Positions 9,292 to 21,737 are shown, counted from the first letter of the stretch. The stretch: 45,758 nt of DNA from an uncultured Gammaproteobacteria bacterium (GCA_913047325.1 CAJWTP010000008.1:1-45758); one strand, 5' to 3'. The notes: generated by a model not told the origin, from the sequence alone. A program made the numbers and translations.

Positions 9292-10263
9292 TTAACTATT
9301 TCTAATTAATGATAATTCACAGAGCAAACCTAGAGCTTTTTGATAATCGGATTTAGGAATATTTTCTAGCGATTTTAAGGCCTTTGTTGATTCTTTCTCT
9401 GCAATTTGTCTTGTGAATTCAAACGCCTTAACATCAAACAGAATAGAAACTATATCGTTGACGTCTGATGTTTTTGAGTTTTCTATTGCAGTTTTGAGTA
9501 ATTTGTTTTTCGCTCCAGAAGTTTTTTCGAGTGCGTAGATCATCGGCAAGGTAATTTTGCCTTCAGCCAAATCGTTGCCAACTTCTTTACCCATAATTTC
9601 AGTGCTGGATTCATAATCAAGCACATCATCAATTATTTGAAATGCATTACCTAAGTGTAAACCATAGTCACCCAGTGCTTTAATAGTTTTTTTTGACACA
9701 TTCGCGAGAATTGCACCTATTTGGCAAGCAGCCTCAAATAAGCAAGCAGTTTTTCTTTCAATTACTCCATAGTATTCTGTCTGCGAAATATCAGTATTCC
9801 TAATGTTTAGTAGCTGCAGAACTTCGCCTTCAGCAATCTTGTTCGTTGCTTTTGACAGGATTCTCATGATTTCCATCGAATTAGGCTCCACCATAATTTC
9901 AAATGCTCTAGAGTAAAGAAAGTCTCCCACTAGAACACTAGCGGCATTACCCCATATTTCATTTGCGCTATCTCCACCGCGTCGAGTTTTTGACTCGTCT
10001 ACTACGTCATCATGAAGAAGTGTTGCTGTATGTATGAGCTCGATAACTGCTGCCAAAGGGTAATGGTGTTCTCCCTCATAGTTTGTTGCTCTTGCACATA
10101 GCAGCAATAGCAATGGTCTGAGGCGTTTACCTCCGGACGTGATGATATAGTGGCTCATCTGATTTATCAGGTCGACATCTGTATCCAAGCGATTGATTAG
10201 TATGTCGTCGACTTTTTTCATATCGACCTTCATAAGGTCTTGAATTTGTTTGAAATTCTGCAT
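9292..10263 (-). CDS. ispB: Polyprenyl (octaprenyl-type) diphosphate synthase
   Basis: GGKRLRPLLLLL, LLHDDVVDESKTRRG, IIDDVLDYES Asp-rich motifs. Confidence 0.92.
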   Translation of the reverse strand: MQNFKQIQDLMKVDMKKVDDILINRLDTDVDLINQMSHYIITSGGKRLRPLLLLLCARATNYEGEHHYPLAAVIELIHTATLLHDDVVDESKTRRGGDSANEIWGNAASVLVGDFLYSRAFEIMVEPNSMEIMRILSKATNKIAEGEVLQLLNIRNTDISQTEYYGVIERKTACLFEAACQIGAILANVSKKTIKALGDYGLHLGNAFQIIDDVLDYESSTEIMGKEVGNDLAEGKITLPMIYALEKTSGAKNKLLKTAIENSKTSDVNDIVSILFDVKAFEFTRQIAEKESTKALKSLENIPKSDYQKALGLLCELSLIRNS

Positions 10264-10269
10264 AAGTCG

Positions 10270-10887
10270 TTATTTTAACTGACTAGCTATAAGATAAACT
10301 TCTTTAGACCTAGGCCGTGAAGCTTTGGGTTTTCTAATGACAACTTTTTTGAAATTTTTTCGTGCATTTTGGATGAAAGTATCAAATCCCTCACCCTGAA
10401 AAACCTTCACAACGAAGTGACCATTTTGAGAAAGCACTTTAGTGGCCATATCAAGAGCCAACTCAGCCAAATACATTGATTTAGGTTGGTCAATTGAGAT
10501 TTGGCCACTCATATTAGGCGCCATATCCGATAGAACAACATTTATCTTCTGTTCTTTAGTTAAACTTAAAAGTTTTTCATATATTCCTTCTTCAGTAAAG
10601 TCGCCTTGTAAAAAATATACATTTGCAATGCTTTCAACTGGCAAGATATCGGTAGCTATAACCTGTCCTGTTTTGCCTACTATTTTTATTGCTACTTGAG
10701 ACCATCCTCCAGGAGCAGCTCCTAGATCAAGAACCTTGAAACCTGTCTTTATAATTTGGTCTTTACCAATAATTTCTAGTAACTTGTATGCAGCCCGAGA
10801 TCGATAACCTTCTTTTTGAGCTTTTTTTACAAATTCATCATTCAAATGTTCGCTCATCCAGCGAACGGAACTACTTGTTTTTGCCAC
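10270..10887 (-). CDS. rlmE: 23S rRNA 2'-O-methyltransferase RlmE/FtsJ
   Basis: [35 protein letters not shown]. Confidence 0.95.
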   Translation of the reverse strand: MAKTSSSVRWMSEHLNDEFVKKAQKEGYRSRAAYKLLEIIGKDQIIKTGFKVLDLGAAPGGWSQVAIKIVGKTGQVIATDILPVESIANVYFLQGDFTEEGIYEKLLSLTKEQKINVVLSDMAPNMSGQISIDQPKSMYLAELALDMATKVLSQNGHFVVKVFQGEGFDTFIQNARKNFKKVVIRKPKASRPRSKEVYLIASQLK

Positions 10888-11025
10888 AATTATTTATCTT
10901 AGTATTTTTATGCTATTTTATAAGAGTAACTAATATTTCAATAGATAATTCATTTTCGAATTAGATCTAGATAAAGAGACTATTTACGGGATAATATCGC
11001 TCTTATTTTTTGATTACTTTAGTGA

Positions 11026-12837
11026 ATGACTACTAAACTTAGAAATATAGCTATTATTGCTCACGTTGATCATGGCAAAACAACGCTCGTTGATAAACTC
11101 CTTTCTCAATCACAGACCTTTGATGAGCGTTTTCAGGCCTCAGACCGAATGATGGACTCAAATGACCTGGAAAAAGAGCGCGGAATCACCATCAGTTCAA
11201 AGAATACTGCCATTAGCTGGGGCGAATATAGAATTAACATTGTTGATACTCCTGGCCATGCAGATTTTGGCGGTGAGGTTGAAAGAGTGCTTTCAATGGT
11301 TGATAGCGTTCTATTGCTGGTTGATGCTGTTGATGGTCCAATGCCTCAAACTCGCTTTGTAACAAAAAAAGCATTTGAACAAGGTTTGAATCCTATTGTC
11401 GTCGTTAATAAGATTGACCGACCGAGTGCTCGTCCAGATTGGGTAATTGACCAGGTTTTTGATCTCTTTGATCAGTTAGGAGCAACTGAAGAACAGTTAG
11501 ATTTTCCAGTAATTTATGCTTCTGCGCTTGGTGGCTATGCATCAGATGATGATAGCACTAGAGGTGGAGATATGACTCCAATGTTTGAAGCAATCATTGA
11601 CAAAGTTCCAGCACCTGATGTCAATCTTGAAGGCGCTCTCCAAATGCAAATAAGCTCTTTAGATTATTCTTCTTTTGTTGGTGCTATAGGTATTGGTAGA
11701 ATAGCAAGAGGTATAGCCAAGAAAAATATGCAAGCTGTTTTGGTAAACTCTGACGGTTTAAAAAGGAATGCCAAAATATCACAATTGTTGGGTTTTCATG
11801 GCCTTGATAGACATGAGATTGATTCAGCAGCTGCTGGGGATATTGTTGGGGTTGTTGGAATCGAGAATATTTCAATTTCAGATACAATCTGTGAGCCTTC
11901 TAAAGTTGAGTCTCTGCCACCTCTAAGTGTTGATGAACCCACTGTTAGTATGGCATTTAGAGTTAATGACTCGCCGTTTGCCGGGCTTGATGGTAAATAT
12001 ATAACCTCAAGAAATATTAGAGAGCGATTAGATAAAGAACTAATTTACAACGTAGCGTTAAGAGTGGAAGATACCGAAGACCCTTCTGAATTTCTTGTAT
12101 CAGGCAGGGGTGAACTGCATTTATCAATCTTGATTGAAACCATGCGAAGGGAAGGTTTTGAGGTTTCAGTAGGTAGGCCGCAAGTGATACTAAAAGAGAT
12201 AGATGGTGTTATTTGTGAACCTTTTGAGAATCTAGCAGTTGACGTTGAGTCGAAACATCAAGGTTCGGTAATGGAAAAGTTGGGTGAACGAAAGGCCGAA
12301 CTTACAAATATGGCGCCAGATGGCAAGGGCCGTGTTAAGCTTGACTTTGTAATACCTGCCAGGGGACTTATTGGTTTCCGCACTGATTTTCTTACTGCTA
12401 CAACTGGTACCGGCTTAATGTACTCATCTTTTGAATCTTATAGGCCACAAAAAGAAGGCAAAATTGGTCAAAGAGTTAACGGTTCTTTAATCTCAATGAA
12501 CCAAGGTAAATCTGTTGCCTATGCAATCTTTAATTTACAAAAAAGTGGGAAATTCTTTATAGGGCATGGTGAAGAAATCTATGAAGGTATGGTGGTTGGA
12601 ATTAATTCCAGAGACAAAGATCTAGTGGTCAATGTAATGAAGGGCAAACAATTGACAAATGTTCGTGCTTCTGGCACAGATGAAGCAGTTGCACTGATAC
12701 CTCCTGTCAGGCTCGATTTAGAACAGGCTTTGGAATTTATAGATGACGATGAATTGGTAGAAGTTACACCAAACAATATCCGTCTACGTAAGCGTTTGCT
12801 GAGCGAAAATCAAAGGAAAAGAGCTAGAAATAGTTGA
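11026..12837 (+). CDS. typA: Translational GTPase TypA/BipA
   Basis: [26 protein letters not shown]...; 603 aa; [13 protein letters not shown]. Confidence 0.97.
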   Translation: MTTKLRNIAIIAHVDHGKTTLVDKLLSQSQTFDERFQASDRMMDSNDLEKERGITISSKNTAISWGEYRINIVDTPGHADFGGEVERVLSMVDSVLLLVDAVDGPMPQTRFVTKKAFEQGLNPIVVVNKIDRPSARPDWVIDQVFDLFDQLGATEEQLDFPVIYASALGGYASDDDSTRGGDMTPMFEAIIDKVPAPDVNLEGALQMQISSLDYSSFVGAIGIGRIARGIAKKNMQAVLVNSDGLKRNAKISQLLGFHGLDRHEIDSAAAGDIVGVVGIENISISDTICEPSKVESLPPLSVDEPTVSMAFRVNDSPFAGLDGKYITSRNIRERLDKELIYNVALRVEDTEDPSEFLVSGRGELHLSILIETMRREGFEVSVGRPQVILKEIDGVICEPFENLAVDVESKHQGSVMEKLGERKAELTNMAPDGKGRVKLDFVIPARGLIGFRTDFLTATTGTGLMYSSFESYRPQKEGKIGQRVNGSLISMNQGKSVAYAIFNLQKSGKFFIGHGEEIYEGMVVGINSRDKDLVVNVMKGKQLTNVRASGTDEAVALIPPVRLDLEQALEFIDDDELVEVTPNNIRLRKRLLSENQRKRARNS

Positions 12838-12917
12838 CTAATTTAGATGGATACAACAAAATAAAGACATATATAATCTCATTCGGAGACAATTTGACAT
12901 AATTAAATGGGTGTACT

Positions 12918-15900
12918 ATGGATGCTATTCTAAAATTCTTGGTGCAGCAGAAGAAGTTCGCGATTGTCTTCTCTTTTGCTTTTATTGCTGTAGGTTTATT
13001 ATCTTTTCAACAGATACAGCGAGATCAATTTCCTTCGGTTGATTTTGAAATTTTAGCTGTGACAACAGCCTATCCTGGCGCCTCGCCCGAAGATGTTGAA
13101 CAAGGTGTCACAAAAGTTATTGAAAACGAGCTAATCAACGTTAATGGCATAAAAAATTTTACTTCAACTTCTCGTGAAGGTCTTTCCAGCATTATCGTAT
13201 GGCTTGAGGCAGATCTTAAAGATGTTGTTACTGTCAAAAATGACGTTCGAAATGCTGTCAATCGTGTCGGAAGTTTGCCTGAAGAGGTTACTGGCCTCCC
13301 TTATGTCCTTGATTTTAATATCATGGAAATCCCAATTCTTAATATCAACATCGATGGTGCCGGTTTTGATTATGCAGAGGCTAGACAGATTACCGATGAT
13401 ATGGAGAAAGCCCTCTCGATGGTTAATGGTGTTTCCAAAATAAATAAAAACGGCTATTTAAACAGTGAAATTCAAATTAAGGTTGACCCTGAGAAATTAA
13501 GCAAATATAACATTTCAATTAATGAAGTTATATCTGCCATTTCAAGCAGAAATGCGCGCTTCACCTTGGGAGACAATAATCAGGCTGACCTTAAGAAAAA
13601 TATTGTCATATTGTCAGAATTTGAAGATATAAGTGATATTGAGGGGGTTGTTATCAAGTCAATATTTGATGGCCCAATTATCAGACTTAGAGATATTGCT
13701 AAGGTTTTCCGAGGAGATGAAGAAGAAACTTCAATTACTAGAGTTAATGGCACTAAAGGGTTTATTTTAGAGGTCTTAAAACAGGAACAGTCAGACATTA
13801 TAAGAACAGTTGCCAGAGTAAAGGAAAGGGTTTTAGAATTACAAGAAAATTATCCTGCTGGTTTAAGAATTTTTTATACCCAAGATAGCTCAATAGCGGT
13901 TGAGAATCGTCTAGATATTATTGTCAGGAATGGCTATATAGGTTTGACATTAGTGCTTATAGTTTTGGGTGTATTTTTGTCTCTAAAGACGGCCTTCTGG
14001 GTCGCAGTTAGTTTACCTGTGACGTTATTAGGAACGGTTGCCGGGCTTGGGTTGACAGGTGAGAATATTAATCTGATTTCACTTTCTGGATTTATTCTGG
14101 TTTTAGGTATTGTTGTCGATGATAGTATTATCATTGCTGAAAGTATTCATCATTACAAGAATCGCGAAGGAAATGTTTTTGACAATGTGGTCAAGGGTTT
14201 TAAGAGGGTTATATTGCCAGTCGTTACAACCATATTAACCACCATACTGGTGATGTCGTCAATGTTTTTGATGACCGGCATAATGGGTAAGTTTATATAC
14301 GTTCTACCGGTTGTGGTTATTTTTGCGCTGACCTTTTCTTTTTTAGAGATAACCTTTGCTTTGCCCGCCCATCTTGCCAACAAAAAAGCTGAAAGACAAA
14401 AGACTTGGTTTATTCCGGTAGAAAACTTTTTTAATAGAGTAATTGCGCGGATATTAAGGTGGCGCTATCTTATAGTTCCATTATTTATCGCACTATTTGC
14501 CTATTCTTTGTATTTTGCAATAACCCAGATGCCATTGAATTTATTCCCTTCAGCAGGGGCTGACCAGATGTATGCAAGAGTCGAAGCTCCTAATGGAAGC
14601 TCTGCTGCTTATACGGAAAAACTGGTAATTGAGCTTGAAAGGATTATTATGGAGGAAGCGGGGGAAAATCTTGAATCAGTGACGAGCAATATTGGTAGTT
14701 ACTTTACGAACGAAGCAAACATATCAATAGCGCTTATACCGACCAGTGAAAGAGAGATTGGCGCAGAAGAGATTATGGAGAAAATCAAAAAAAGTTCAAC
14801 TGTTATTCAAGGCGCTGAAGAAATTAATTTCTCTGTACAAAGACCTGGTCCACCGGCAGGAGAGGATGTTGAAATTAATTTGATAAGTGATAATGACGAA
14901 CAAAGGACAGCTGCGGCAAATCGACTAGTAGGCATATTGTCTAATATGGAGGGTGTTGATAATATCAATCGTGATGATGAGATTGGCAAACCACGCATTG
15001 AAACTGTTCTTGATTTTGATGAAATGGCAAGACTTGGGGTTGAATACCAGCAAGTCTATCGACATTTAAGAACAGCCTTTTCAGGCTCCTATGCAACAGA
15101 TGTTCGTATTGCTGGCAAAGATGAAGATGTAAGGGTTTATATCGGCAACAACAACTATTCAGAAAACTTCATTATGAATACCAAAGTGAAGAACCGCCAA
15201 GGCAACTTGATACCGATGAGTCAATTCTCAACCATTCGAGATATAAAAGGCGAGCCCGACTTCAATCACTATGACGGCGAACGTTCTGTGTCAATATCGG
15301 CAAGTGTAGATGACAAAGTAACAACTTCTCAAGCGGCACAGGCTTCAGCTCTAGAGGAGCTGAACGTAGGTGCTAATTTCCCTCAGGTGGCAATTGTTAG
15401 TGCTGGTGGCGCCCAAGATGTCCTTGAGTCGATGGAGAGCTTCCAAAATGCCTTTATCGTGTCTGTTTTGGGAGTATTCCTCCTACTCGCCATTTTGTTC
15501 AATTCCTATTCGCAGCCACTTCTGGTTTTGGCCGCAATCCCATTTTCGCTTATAGGAGTTATTTGGGCGTTCTTTTTTCATGGTGAACCACTGAGTTTCT
15601 TTGCTCTAACAGGTTCTTTAGCATTGATTGGTGTAATTGTTAATGACTCCTTGGTTATGGTTAGCCATCTGAACTATATCAAAGCAAAGAAGGCTCAGAT
15701 AGAAGACAAGATAACTTGGATTGCAAAGGGTGCTAGGGATCGTCTTAGGGCTGTAGTTCTGACGACCTTAACCACACTGGCAGGGGTTCTACCACTCGCC
15801 TATGGTCTTGGGGGAACGGACTACTTTTTACAGCCTATGGTGTTAGCGCTTGGTTATGGATTAATCTTTGGTACGGTGATGACTTTAATATTGCTGCCTT

Positions 15901-15980
15901 GCATGTATCTAATGAATTACGATTTCATTAATTGGTTAGGCAGAGTTAGAAAGAGGTTTTCTAAGAAGTCAGTAGCTTAA
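12918..15980 (+). CDS. Efflux RND transporter permease (AcrB/HAE1 family)
   Basis: 1020 aa; repeated RND architecture; GIVVDDSIIIAE, GVIVNDSLVMVSH motifs. Confidence 0.92.
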   Translation: MDAILKFLVQQKKFAIVFSFAFIAVGLLSFQQIQRDQFPSVDFEILAVTTAYPGASPEDVEQGVTKVIENELINVNGIKNFTSTSREGLSSIIVWLEADLKDVVTVKNDVRNAVNRVGSLPEEVTGLPYVLDFNIMEIPILNINIDGAGFDYAEARQITDDMEKALSMVNGVSKINKNGYLNSEIQIKVDPEKLSKYNISINEVISAISSRNARFTLGDNNQADLKKNIVILSEFEDISDIEGVVIKSIFDGPIIRLRDIAKVFRGDEEETSITRVNGTKGFILEVLKQEQSDIIRTVARVKERVLELQENYPAGLRIFYTQDSSIAVENRLDIIVRNGYIGLTLVLIVLGVFLSLKTAFWVAVSLPVTLLGTVAGLGLTGENINLISLSGFILVLGIVVDDSIIIAESIHHYKNREGNVFDNVVKGFKRVILPVVTTILTTILVMSSMFLMTGIMGKFIYVLPVVVIFALTFSFLEITFALPAHLANKKAERQKTWFIPVENFFNRVIARILRWRYLIVPLFIALFAYSLYFAITQMPLNLFPSAGADQMYARVEAPNGSSAAYTEKLVIELERIIMEEAGENLESVTSNIGSYFTNEANISIALIPTSEREIGAEEIMEKIKKSSTVIQGAEEINFSVQRPGPPAGEDVEINLISDNDEQRTAAANRLVGILSNMEGVDNINRDDEIGKPRIETVLDFDEMARLGVEYQQVYRHLRTAFSGSYATDVRIAGKDEDVRVYIGNNNYSENFIMNTKVKNRQGNLIPMSQFSTIRDIKGEPDFNHYDGERSVSISASVDDKVTTSQAAQASALEELNVGANFPQVAIVSAGGAQDVLESMESFQNAFIVSVLGVFLLLAILFNSYSQPLLVLAAIPFSLIGVIWAFFFHGEPLSFFALTGSLALIGVIVNDSLVMVSHLNYIKAKKAQIEDKITWIAKGARDRLRAVVLTTLTTLAGVLPLAYGLGGTDYFLQPMVLALGYGLIFGTVMTLILLPCMYLMNYDFINWLGRVRKRFSKKSVA

Positions 15981-16574
15981 TTACTTGTTTCTTAAAGCTA
16001 GACGGATAAGCTGTTCTGTGGAGAGTGTTTGATCCTCGATATTTGATAGCATTTTGTTGGCTTCTTTTACCTTAAAGCCTAGAGACTGAAGCGCCGCGAG
16101 TGCTTGCTTTGTGTTTGGATTTTGCCCTACTTTGTTACTCATTGCTAAGGTTGATGCGCTAGTTAGTTCAACTTTATCAAGCCTGTCTTGAAGCTCAACA
16201 ATGATTTTGAGAGCTGTTTTTTTACCTATACCCGGAGTTTTAGCTAGTAGCTCCGCATTTTCATTGATGATGCATTCTACAAGAGAGATTGGAGACAAAT
16301 GAGATAGGATCGCAAGCGCTACCTTTGGGCCTACACCGTTAACCCTTATTAATTCTCTAAACAGGGTTTTTTCATCCTTTGTGATAAAGCCAAACAGTGT
16401 ATGTGAATCTTCCTTAATGCTAAGATGAGTATGAAGAAAAACATCTTGGTCTGTACTATTAAGTTCATAGATAGTTGACATTGGGCAAAGTAATTCATAG
16501 CCAATTCCTCCAACTTCAACGAGAATTTCTGGCGGGTTTTTGCTAATCAATTTTCCTTTTAGTTGGCCAATCAT
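15981..16574 (-). CDS. ruvA: Holliday junction DNA helicase subunit RuvA
   Basis: [28 protein letters not shown]; HhH segments ([22 protein letters not shown]). Confidence 0.95.
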   Translation of the reverse strand: MIGQLKGKLISKNPPEILVEVGGIGYELLCPMSTIYELNSTDQDVFLHTHLSIKEDSHTLFGFITKDEKTLFRELIRVNGVGPKVALAILSHLSPISLVECIINENAELLAKTPGIGKKTALKIIVELQDRLDKVELTSASTLAMSNKVGQNPNTKQALAALQSLGFKVKEANKMLSNIEDQTLSTEQLIRLALRNK

Positions 16575-17188
16575 AACCAGGGGTACTTTTTAAAATGTTG
16601 AGCTTCAAATGAATGAATTTGATCTTTGTATTGCAATGTTAAACCAATATCATCTAAGCCATTGATGAGTCTGCGTTTACGTTCAGGGTCAACATCAAAA
16701 TGATAGGTCTTGTTATCCGCTTTAACGCTTTGTTTTTCTAGATTAATTTCGATTTCATCTTGATATTCAAACAGTATATCTACTATATCAGTACTTAGTG
16801 TAATTGGTAGAAGTCCGTTCTTGAAGCAATTATTGTAGAAAATGTCAGCAAAACTTGGTGCAATAATAGCTCGAAAACCGTAATCTTCTAGAGCCCATGG
16901 TGCATGTTCCCTGGAAGATCCACAGCCAAAATTGCTTCTTGTTAAAAGGATTTGAGATTCGCTGTATTTAGGATTATTTAGTACAAAGTCAGGATTAAGT
17001 GGTCTTTTTGAATTATCCATACCTACCTCACCATGATCTAGATATCGCCATGCATCAAACAAGTTAGGGCCAAAACCACTTCGCTTGATTGATCTAAGGA
17101 ACTGTTTTGGGATTATAGCGTCTGTGTCAATGTTTGTTCTATCTAGAGGGGTAGCTATAGATCTGAAAATGGTAAATTGTTTCATCAT
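16571..17188 (-). CDS. leuD: 3-isopropylmalate dehydratase small subunit
   Basis: [29 protein letters not shown]. Confidence 0.96.
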   Translation of the reverse strand: MMKQFTIFRSIATPLDRTNIDTDAIIPKQFLRSIKRSGFGPNLFDAWRYLDHGEVGMDNSKRPLNPDFVLNNPKYSESQILLTRSNFGCGSSREHAPWALEDYGFRAIIAPSFADIFYNNCFKNGLLPITLSTDIVDILFEYQDEIEINLEKQSVKADNKTYHFDVDPERKRRLINGLDDIGLTLQYKDQIHSFEAQHFKKYPWL

Positions 17189-18585
17189 CTAACCTCTGAA
17201 AAGTGTCCTGCAATAGCGCTTGCAACAGCAACAGCAGGGCTAACTAGATGAGTAAATGAACCTTGTCCTTGGCGACCCTCAAAGTTTCTATTGGAGGTGC
17301 TTGCACATCGCTCTCCAACTTCAAGTTTATCGGCATTCATAGCAAGGCACATAGAGCAACCTGGCTCACGCCACTCAAACCCCGCTGCTAAAAAAATTTC
17401 ATCAAGACCTTCGCTTTCCGCTTGTTTTTTTATGAGACCAGAGCCAGGAACAACGAGCGCCAGCTTTATATTGTCTGCAATTTTATTTCCTTTTGCTACA
17501 GCCGCTGCTTCACGAAGGTCTTCAATTCTTGAGTTTGTGCAAGAACCTATAAAGATTTTGTCGATTGGGACAGAACTCATCGCTGTGTTAGGTCTTAGAT
17601 GAATATACTTTAGTGCGTTACGAATACTATCCGCCTTAATTTTGTCGCTTTCTTGTTCAGGGTCAGGGGTTGTTCCATCTATTTCCACAACCATTTCAGG
17701 AGAAGTGCCCCAGGTAACTTGTGACTTAATGTCACTAGCATTAAATTCTACTGTCTTGTCAAAGTCTGCGCCCTTGTCAGTATGAAGGGTTTTCCAATAA
17801 GCAACAGCTAAATTCCATTGCTCATCTTTTGGAGCAAAAGGTCTCCCTCTAACATATTCAATCGTTTTGTCGTCAACTGCAACCATGCCAACTCTTGCAC
17901 CTGCCTCAATCGCCATATTACAAAGCGTCATCCTGCCCTCAATACTTAAGTTTTCTATTGTTGTTCCACAAAATTCTATAGCAAAACCAGTGCCACCAGC
18001 TGTACCGATTTGACCTATGATATAAAGCGCAATATCTTTAGCGCTAACATGTCTATCTAATCTTCCATTGACCTCGATTTTTAAGTTCTTTACCTTGTTT
18101 TGCCATAAACATCCAGTGGTAAGCACGTGTTCTACTTCTGAAGTACCAATACCAAATGCAAGTGCCCCAAGTGCGCCATGAGTCGAGGTATGCGAGTCAC
18201 CACAAACAATACTCATGCCTGGGAGAGTAACCCCTTGTTCTGGTCCAATAACGTGGACGATGCCTTGACGAATATCGTTCATTTGAATTTCATTGATCTC
18301 AAATTCTTCACAATTCTTGTTAAGTGTTTCGACTTGTAATCTAGAGACAGGGTCAGCAATGCCTTTAATACCATTTGACCTATCAGTAGTTGGCACGTTG
18401 TGGTCAGGTACCGCTAGATTAGCTTCGTTACGCCATGGTTTTCTACTTGATAGCACAAGGCCTTCAAACGCCTGTGGCGATGTAACTTCATGTATCAGTT
18501 GCCGATCAATATAGATAAGCGTCGCACCATCTTGCTCACAAACCACGTGGGCACTCATTAACTTGTCGTATAGAGTTTGAGCCAT
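17185..18585 (-). CDS. leuC: 3-isopropylmalate dehydratase large subunit
   Basis: 466 aa aconitase-family; [41 protein letters not shown]. Confidence 0.97.
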   Translation of the reverse strand: MAQTLYDKLMSAHVVCEQDGATLIYIDRQLIHEVTSPQAFEGLVLSSRKPWRNEANLAVPDHNVPTTDRSNGIKGIADPVSRLQVETLNKNCEEFEINEIQMNDIRQGIVHVIGPEQGVTLPGMSIVCGDSHTSTHGALGALAFGIGTSEVEHVLTTGCLWQNKVKNLKIEVNGRLDRHVSAKDIALYIIGQIGTAGGTGFAIEFCGTTIENLSIEGRMTLCNMAIEAGARVGMVAVDDKTIEYVRGRPFAPKDEQWNLAVAYWKTLHTDKGADFDKTVEFNASDIKSQVTWGTSPEMVVEIDGTTPDPEQESDKIKADSIRNALKYIHLRPNTAMSSVPIDKIFIGSCTNSRIEDLREAAAVAKGNKIADNIKLALVVPGSGLIKKQAESEGLDEIFLAAGFEWREPGCSMCLAMNADKLEVGERCASTSNRNFEGRQGQGSFTHLVSPAVAVASAIAGHFSEVR

Positions 18586-18723
18586 TATTTATTTGTATTA
18601 CTTGTTAAAATAAAACATTTTACATTTTTACTTAACCCCTCCAAGGAAATATAAAACTGCTATTTAACATTCTTGATGAAAATTATTGGTTTTATAAGAA
18701 AATAAAATATAACAATTTCAAAT

Positions 18724-20499
18724 ATGTGCGGTATATGTGGCCAGTTACGATTTGACGGGGAAAATGTTTCCTCAAAATCACTAAATAATATGATGTCTCG
18801 GCTTGCTAGAAGGGGGCCTGACTCAAGTGGTCGATGGGTTGACGGCAAGATAGGGTTTGGCCATCAACGCCTGAGTATTATTGATTTGTCCAGTCATGGC
18901 GCTCAACCGATGCTAGATGATGCTCTAAATTTGGCACTGGTTTTTAATGGAACGATTTATAACTACAAAAAATTACGCGTCCAACTAACTAATAAAGGCT
19001 ACTCATTTTTCTCACATTCTGACACAGAAGTTATTTTGAAGGCGTATCACTACTGGGGTGAAGATTGCGTTGAACATTTAGACGGCATGTTTGCTTTGTG
19101 TGTTTATGACATAACAAGACAAAAGTTGTTTATTGCGCGTGACAGAATGGGCATAAAGCCACTCTATTATAGTTTATCTAGTAGAGCTTTCACTTTTGCT
19201 TCCAACACCCAGGCATTACTAACCCAAAATATTGACGAAACCATCAACCCAATTGCTCTTCAGCAGCAATTATCTTTACATGGTGTTGTTCCAGCACCAA
19301 ATACTATTATTAATGGCATTCGAAAAGTTAAGCCAGCAACAACCATCACTATTGACAGTAAAGGGAAATGGAAAGAAAAAACCTATTGGAAACCTTTAGC
19401 TGAAAGGTCAAATGGTGAAATATCGGATGATGACTATACTGAAAGAGCTCATGAATTATTAACTCTTGCAGTTGCAAAAAGAATGTCAGCTACAGACGTT
19501 CCGATTGGTGTTTTACTCTCAGGCGGTCTTGATTCCTCATTGATTGTTGCCCTGCTTAATGAGGTAGGCCATAAAAACATTCGAACCTTTTCCATAGGAT
19601 TCGAAGATATTGAAGATGAAGCTGGGAGCGAGTTTGAATATTCCGACCAAGTTGTTGAAAAATTTAGTACAAATCACAATAAATACATTGTCAAAAATGA
19701 AGAGGTCTTGCCCAGGCTTTATGAAGCTGTTTCAAATATGGCAGAACCGATGGTAGGTCAAGATGCGGTTGCCTTCTATCTGCTCTCTGAAAAGGTATCA
19801 AAGCATGTCAAAGTTGTATTGTCTGGACAAGGTGCAGATGAAGTGTTTGCGGGCTATTTTTGGTATCCAAGAATGGCTCAAGAGCAAGGCAATGAAGTTG
19901 AACGTTTTGCCAAACATTATGTCGATAGACCTCATGAGGAATTCTTGCAAACCGTAATGTCAACCTATCACTGTCCTAATCATACTGACAAATGGTTAAC
20001 AAAAGAATTCAACAAATCAGGCGCAGAGACTTTTATGGATAAAGTTTTGCGCACTGACATTACTAGGTTAATTGTGGATGACCCAGTAAAAAGGGTTGAC
20101 AATATGACTATGGCTTGGGGATTGGAGGCCCGTGTACCCTTCATGGACACAGATTTAGTTGAATGGGCCTTAAAAATGCCAGCTTCTCTGAAAATGAAAG
20201 GTGATGGAAAGTTCCCTTTGAAAAAGATTGCAAGGGCATTATTGCCTACTAGTGTAATCGACCGAAAAAAAGGCTATTTCCCAATGCCTGCTTTGAAGTA
20301 TGTACAGGGAGAGTATTTAGAATTTATGTCTGATATACTAACTTCAAATGCTTGCATAAATCGAGGAATATTCAACCAAAAATATGTCAACGACGTAATC
20401 AACTCTCCAAGGAGCTATATGACCGCTTTAAATGGTTCAAGGTTGTGGCATTTAGCCTTGCTTGAGTTCTGGATGCAAATAAACTTAGACCGGAAATAA
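18724..20499 (+). CDS. Asparagine-synthase-family amidotransferase, resembling N-acetylglutaminylglutamine (NAGGN) amidotransferase
   Basis: Catalytic Cys2 ([12 protein letters not shown]), PP-loop [16 protein letters not shown]; subfamily suggested by the [16 protein letters not shown] region and ~590 aa length. Confidence 0.75.
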   Translation: MCGICGQLRFDGENVSSKSLNNMMSRLARRGPDSSGRWVDGKIGFGHQRLSIIDLSSHGAQPMLDDALNLALVFNGTIYNYKKLRVQLTNKGYSFFSHSDTEVILKAYHYWGEDCVEHLDGMFALCVYDITRQKLFIARDRMGIKPLYYSLSSRAFTFASNTQALLTQNIDETINPIALQQQLSLHGVVPAPNTIINGIRKVKPATTITIDSKGKWKEKTYWKPLAERSNGEISDDDYTERAHELLTLAVAKRMSATDVPIGVLLSGGLDSSLIVALLNEVGHKNIRTFSIGFEDIEDEAGSEFEYSDQVVEKFSTNHNKYIVKNEEVLPRLYEAVSNMAEPMVGQDAVAFYLLSEKVSKHVKVVLSGQGADEVFAGYFWYPRMAQEQGNEVERFAKHYVDRPHEEFLQTVMSTYHCPNHTDKWLTKEFNKSGAETFMDKVLRTDITRLIVDDPVKRVDNMTMAWGLEARVPFMDTDLVEWALKMPASLKMKGDGKFPLKKIARALLPTSVIDRKKGYFPMPALKYVQGEYLEFMSDILTSNACINRGIFNQKYVNDVINSPRSYMTALNGSRLWHLALLEFWMQINLDRK

Positions 20500-20503
20500 T
20501 TTT

Positions 20504-20941
20504 ATGGAAAGAATAATTATTTATACAGACGGTGGTTGTCGAGGTAACCCAGGTGTTGGCGGTTGGGGGGTTTGGCTCCGCTACAAAGATCATGATAAGA
20601 AAATAAAAGGGGCAGAACAAAACACCACAAACAATAAAATGGAACTTACTGCTTCGATAAAAGCATTAGAGGCATTAACATCAAGTGATATTTCAGTCGA
20701 TTTATATACCGATTCAAAGTACGTCATTCAGGGCATCAACGAGTGGATTGACAACTGGAAAGCAAAAAATTGGAAAAATGCTAACAAAAAAACTGTCAAA
20801 AATATTGAGCTCTGGAAACGATTGGATGAACTTAATCAGAAGTTTTCTATAAATTGGCATTGGGTAAAGGGCCATAGTGACGACCCTGGGAACGACATGG
20901 CTGATAGTTTAGCTAATGAGGCGATGGACGAGATTACTTAG
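20504..20941 (+). CDS. rnhA: Ribonuclease HI
   Basis: [47 protein letters not shown]. Confidence 0.96.
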   Translation: MERIIIYTDGGCRGNPGVGGWGVWLRYKDHDKKIKGAEQNTTNNKMELTASIKALEALTSSDISVDLYTDSKYVIQGINEWIDNWKAKNWKNANKKTVKNIELWKRLDELNQKFSINWHWVKGHSDDPGNDMADSLANEAMDEIT

Positions 20942-21737
20942 CTTCGTTATAGACCGGGTGATCAAGATAGTTTAGTTCCGCTTGACTAAAGTCTGAGAGT
21001 AATCTTGCCTCAACATTGAAGGGCCCCCTTAAATTTGAACCGATATGTTTTTTTATGAGAGTGTCAAAAGTCAAAATAGGGTCTAAGTTTTTATCTTTAC
21101 ATAGGTAATGAAACCAGTGATTGCCAATCTTCACATGGCCAATTTCATCGCAATATATGACATCTAGAATATCAACCATCTTACTAAATTTTGAGTCTTT
21201 AAATTTAGCTTGTATGCTTGGTGTCACATCTAAACCTCTGGCTTCAAGGACCCTTGGAACTAGAGCCATTCTAGCTAAAACATCGTAATCAGTTTTAGTT
21301 GCCATTTCCCATAGCCCATTATGTGCATCAAAGTCTCCATACGCAAAGCCAAGAAGCTCTAAATAGTCATTTAAAAGCTTGAAATGGTATGACTCTTCGT
21401 AAGCAACTTTTATCCAGTCTTGGTAATATTTAGTGGGCATATTCTGAAAACGATAAACAGCATCGAGGGCTAAATTAATCGCATTGAATTCAATGTGACA
21501 TATTGAATGAATTGTTTTGACCATTCCGAGGTCAGATCGGTCTCGCTTTGGCGCAGTTTGAAAGCTAACAAGTTTTGGCTTTAAAGGTCTGCCAGGTTTT
21601 TTAATTTTTTTGATACTAAACTTATCACTAATAGACTCCAGGCAAACATCGTACGAGTTAAGTTGTGACGTTAGTGAAAGTTTCTCATTAACGTCATCAC
21701 ACATAAGTGCTTCAAGGGCGAGCTTAAAAAGTTGCAT
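20934..21737 (-). CDS. DUF455 family ferritin-like protein
   Basis: [48 protein letters not shown] putative di-iron helices. Confidence 0.85.
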   Translation of the reverse strand: MQLFKLALEALMCDDVNEKLSLTSQLNSYDVCLESISDKFSIKKIKKPGRPLKPKLVSFQTAPKRDRSDLGMVKTIHSICHIEFNAINLALDAVYRFQNMPTKYYQDWIKVAYEESYHFKLLNDYLELLGFAYGDFDAHNGLWEMATKTDYDVLARMALVPRVLEARGLDVTPSIQAKFKDSKFSKMVDILDVIYCDEIGHVKIGNHWFHYLCKDKNLDPILTFDTLIKKHIGSNLRGPFNVEARLLSDFSQAELNYLDHPVYNEAK

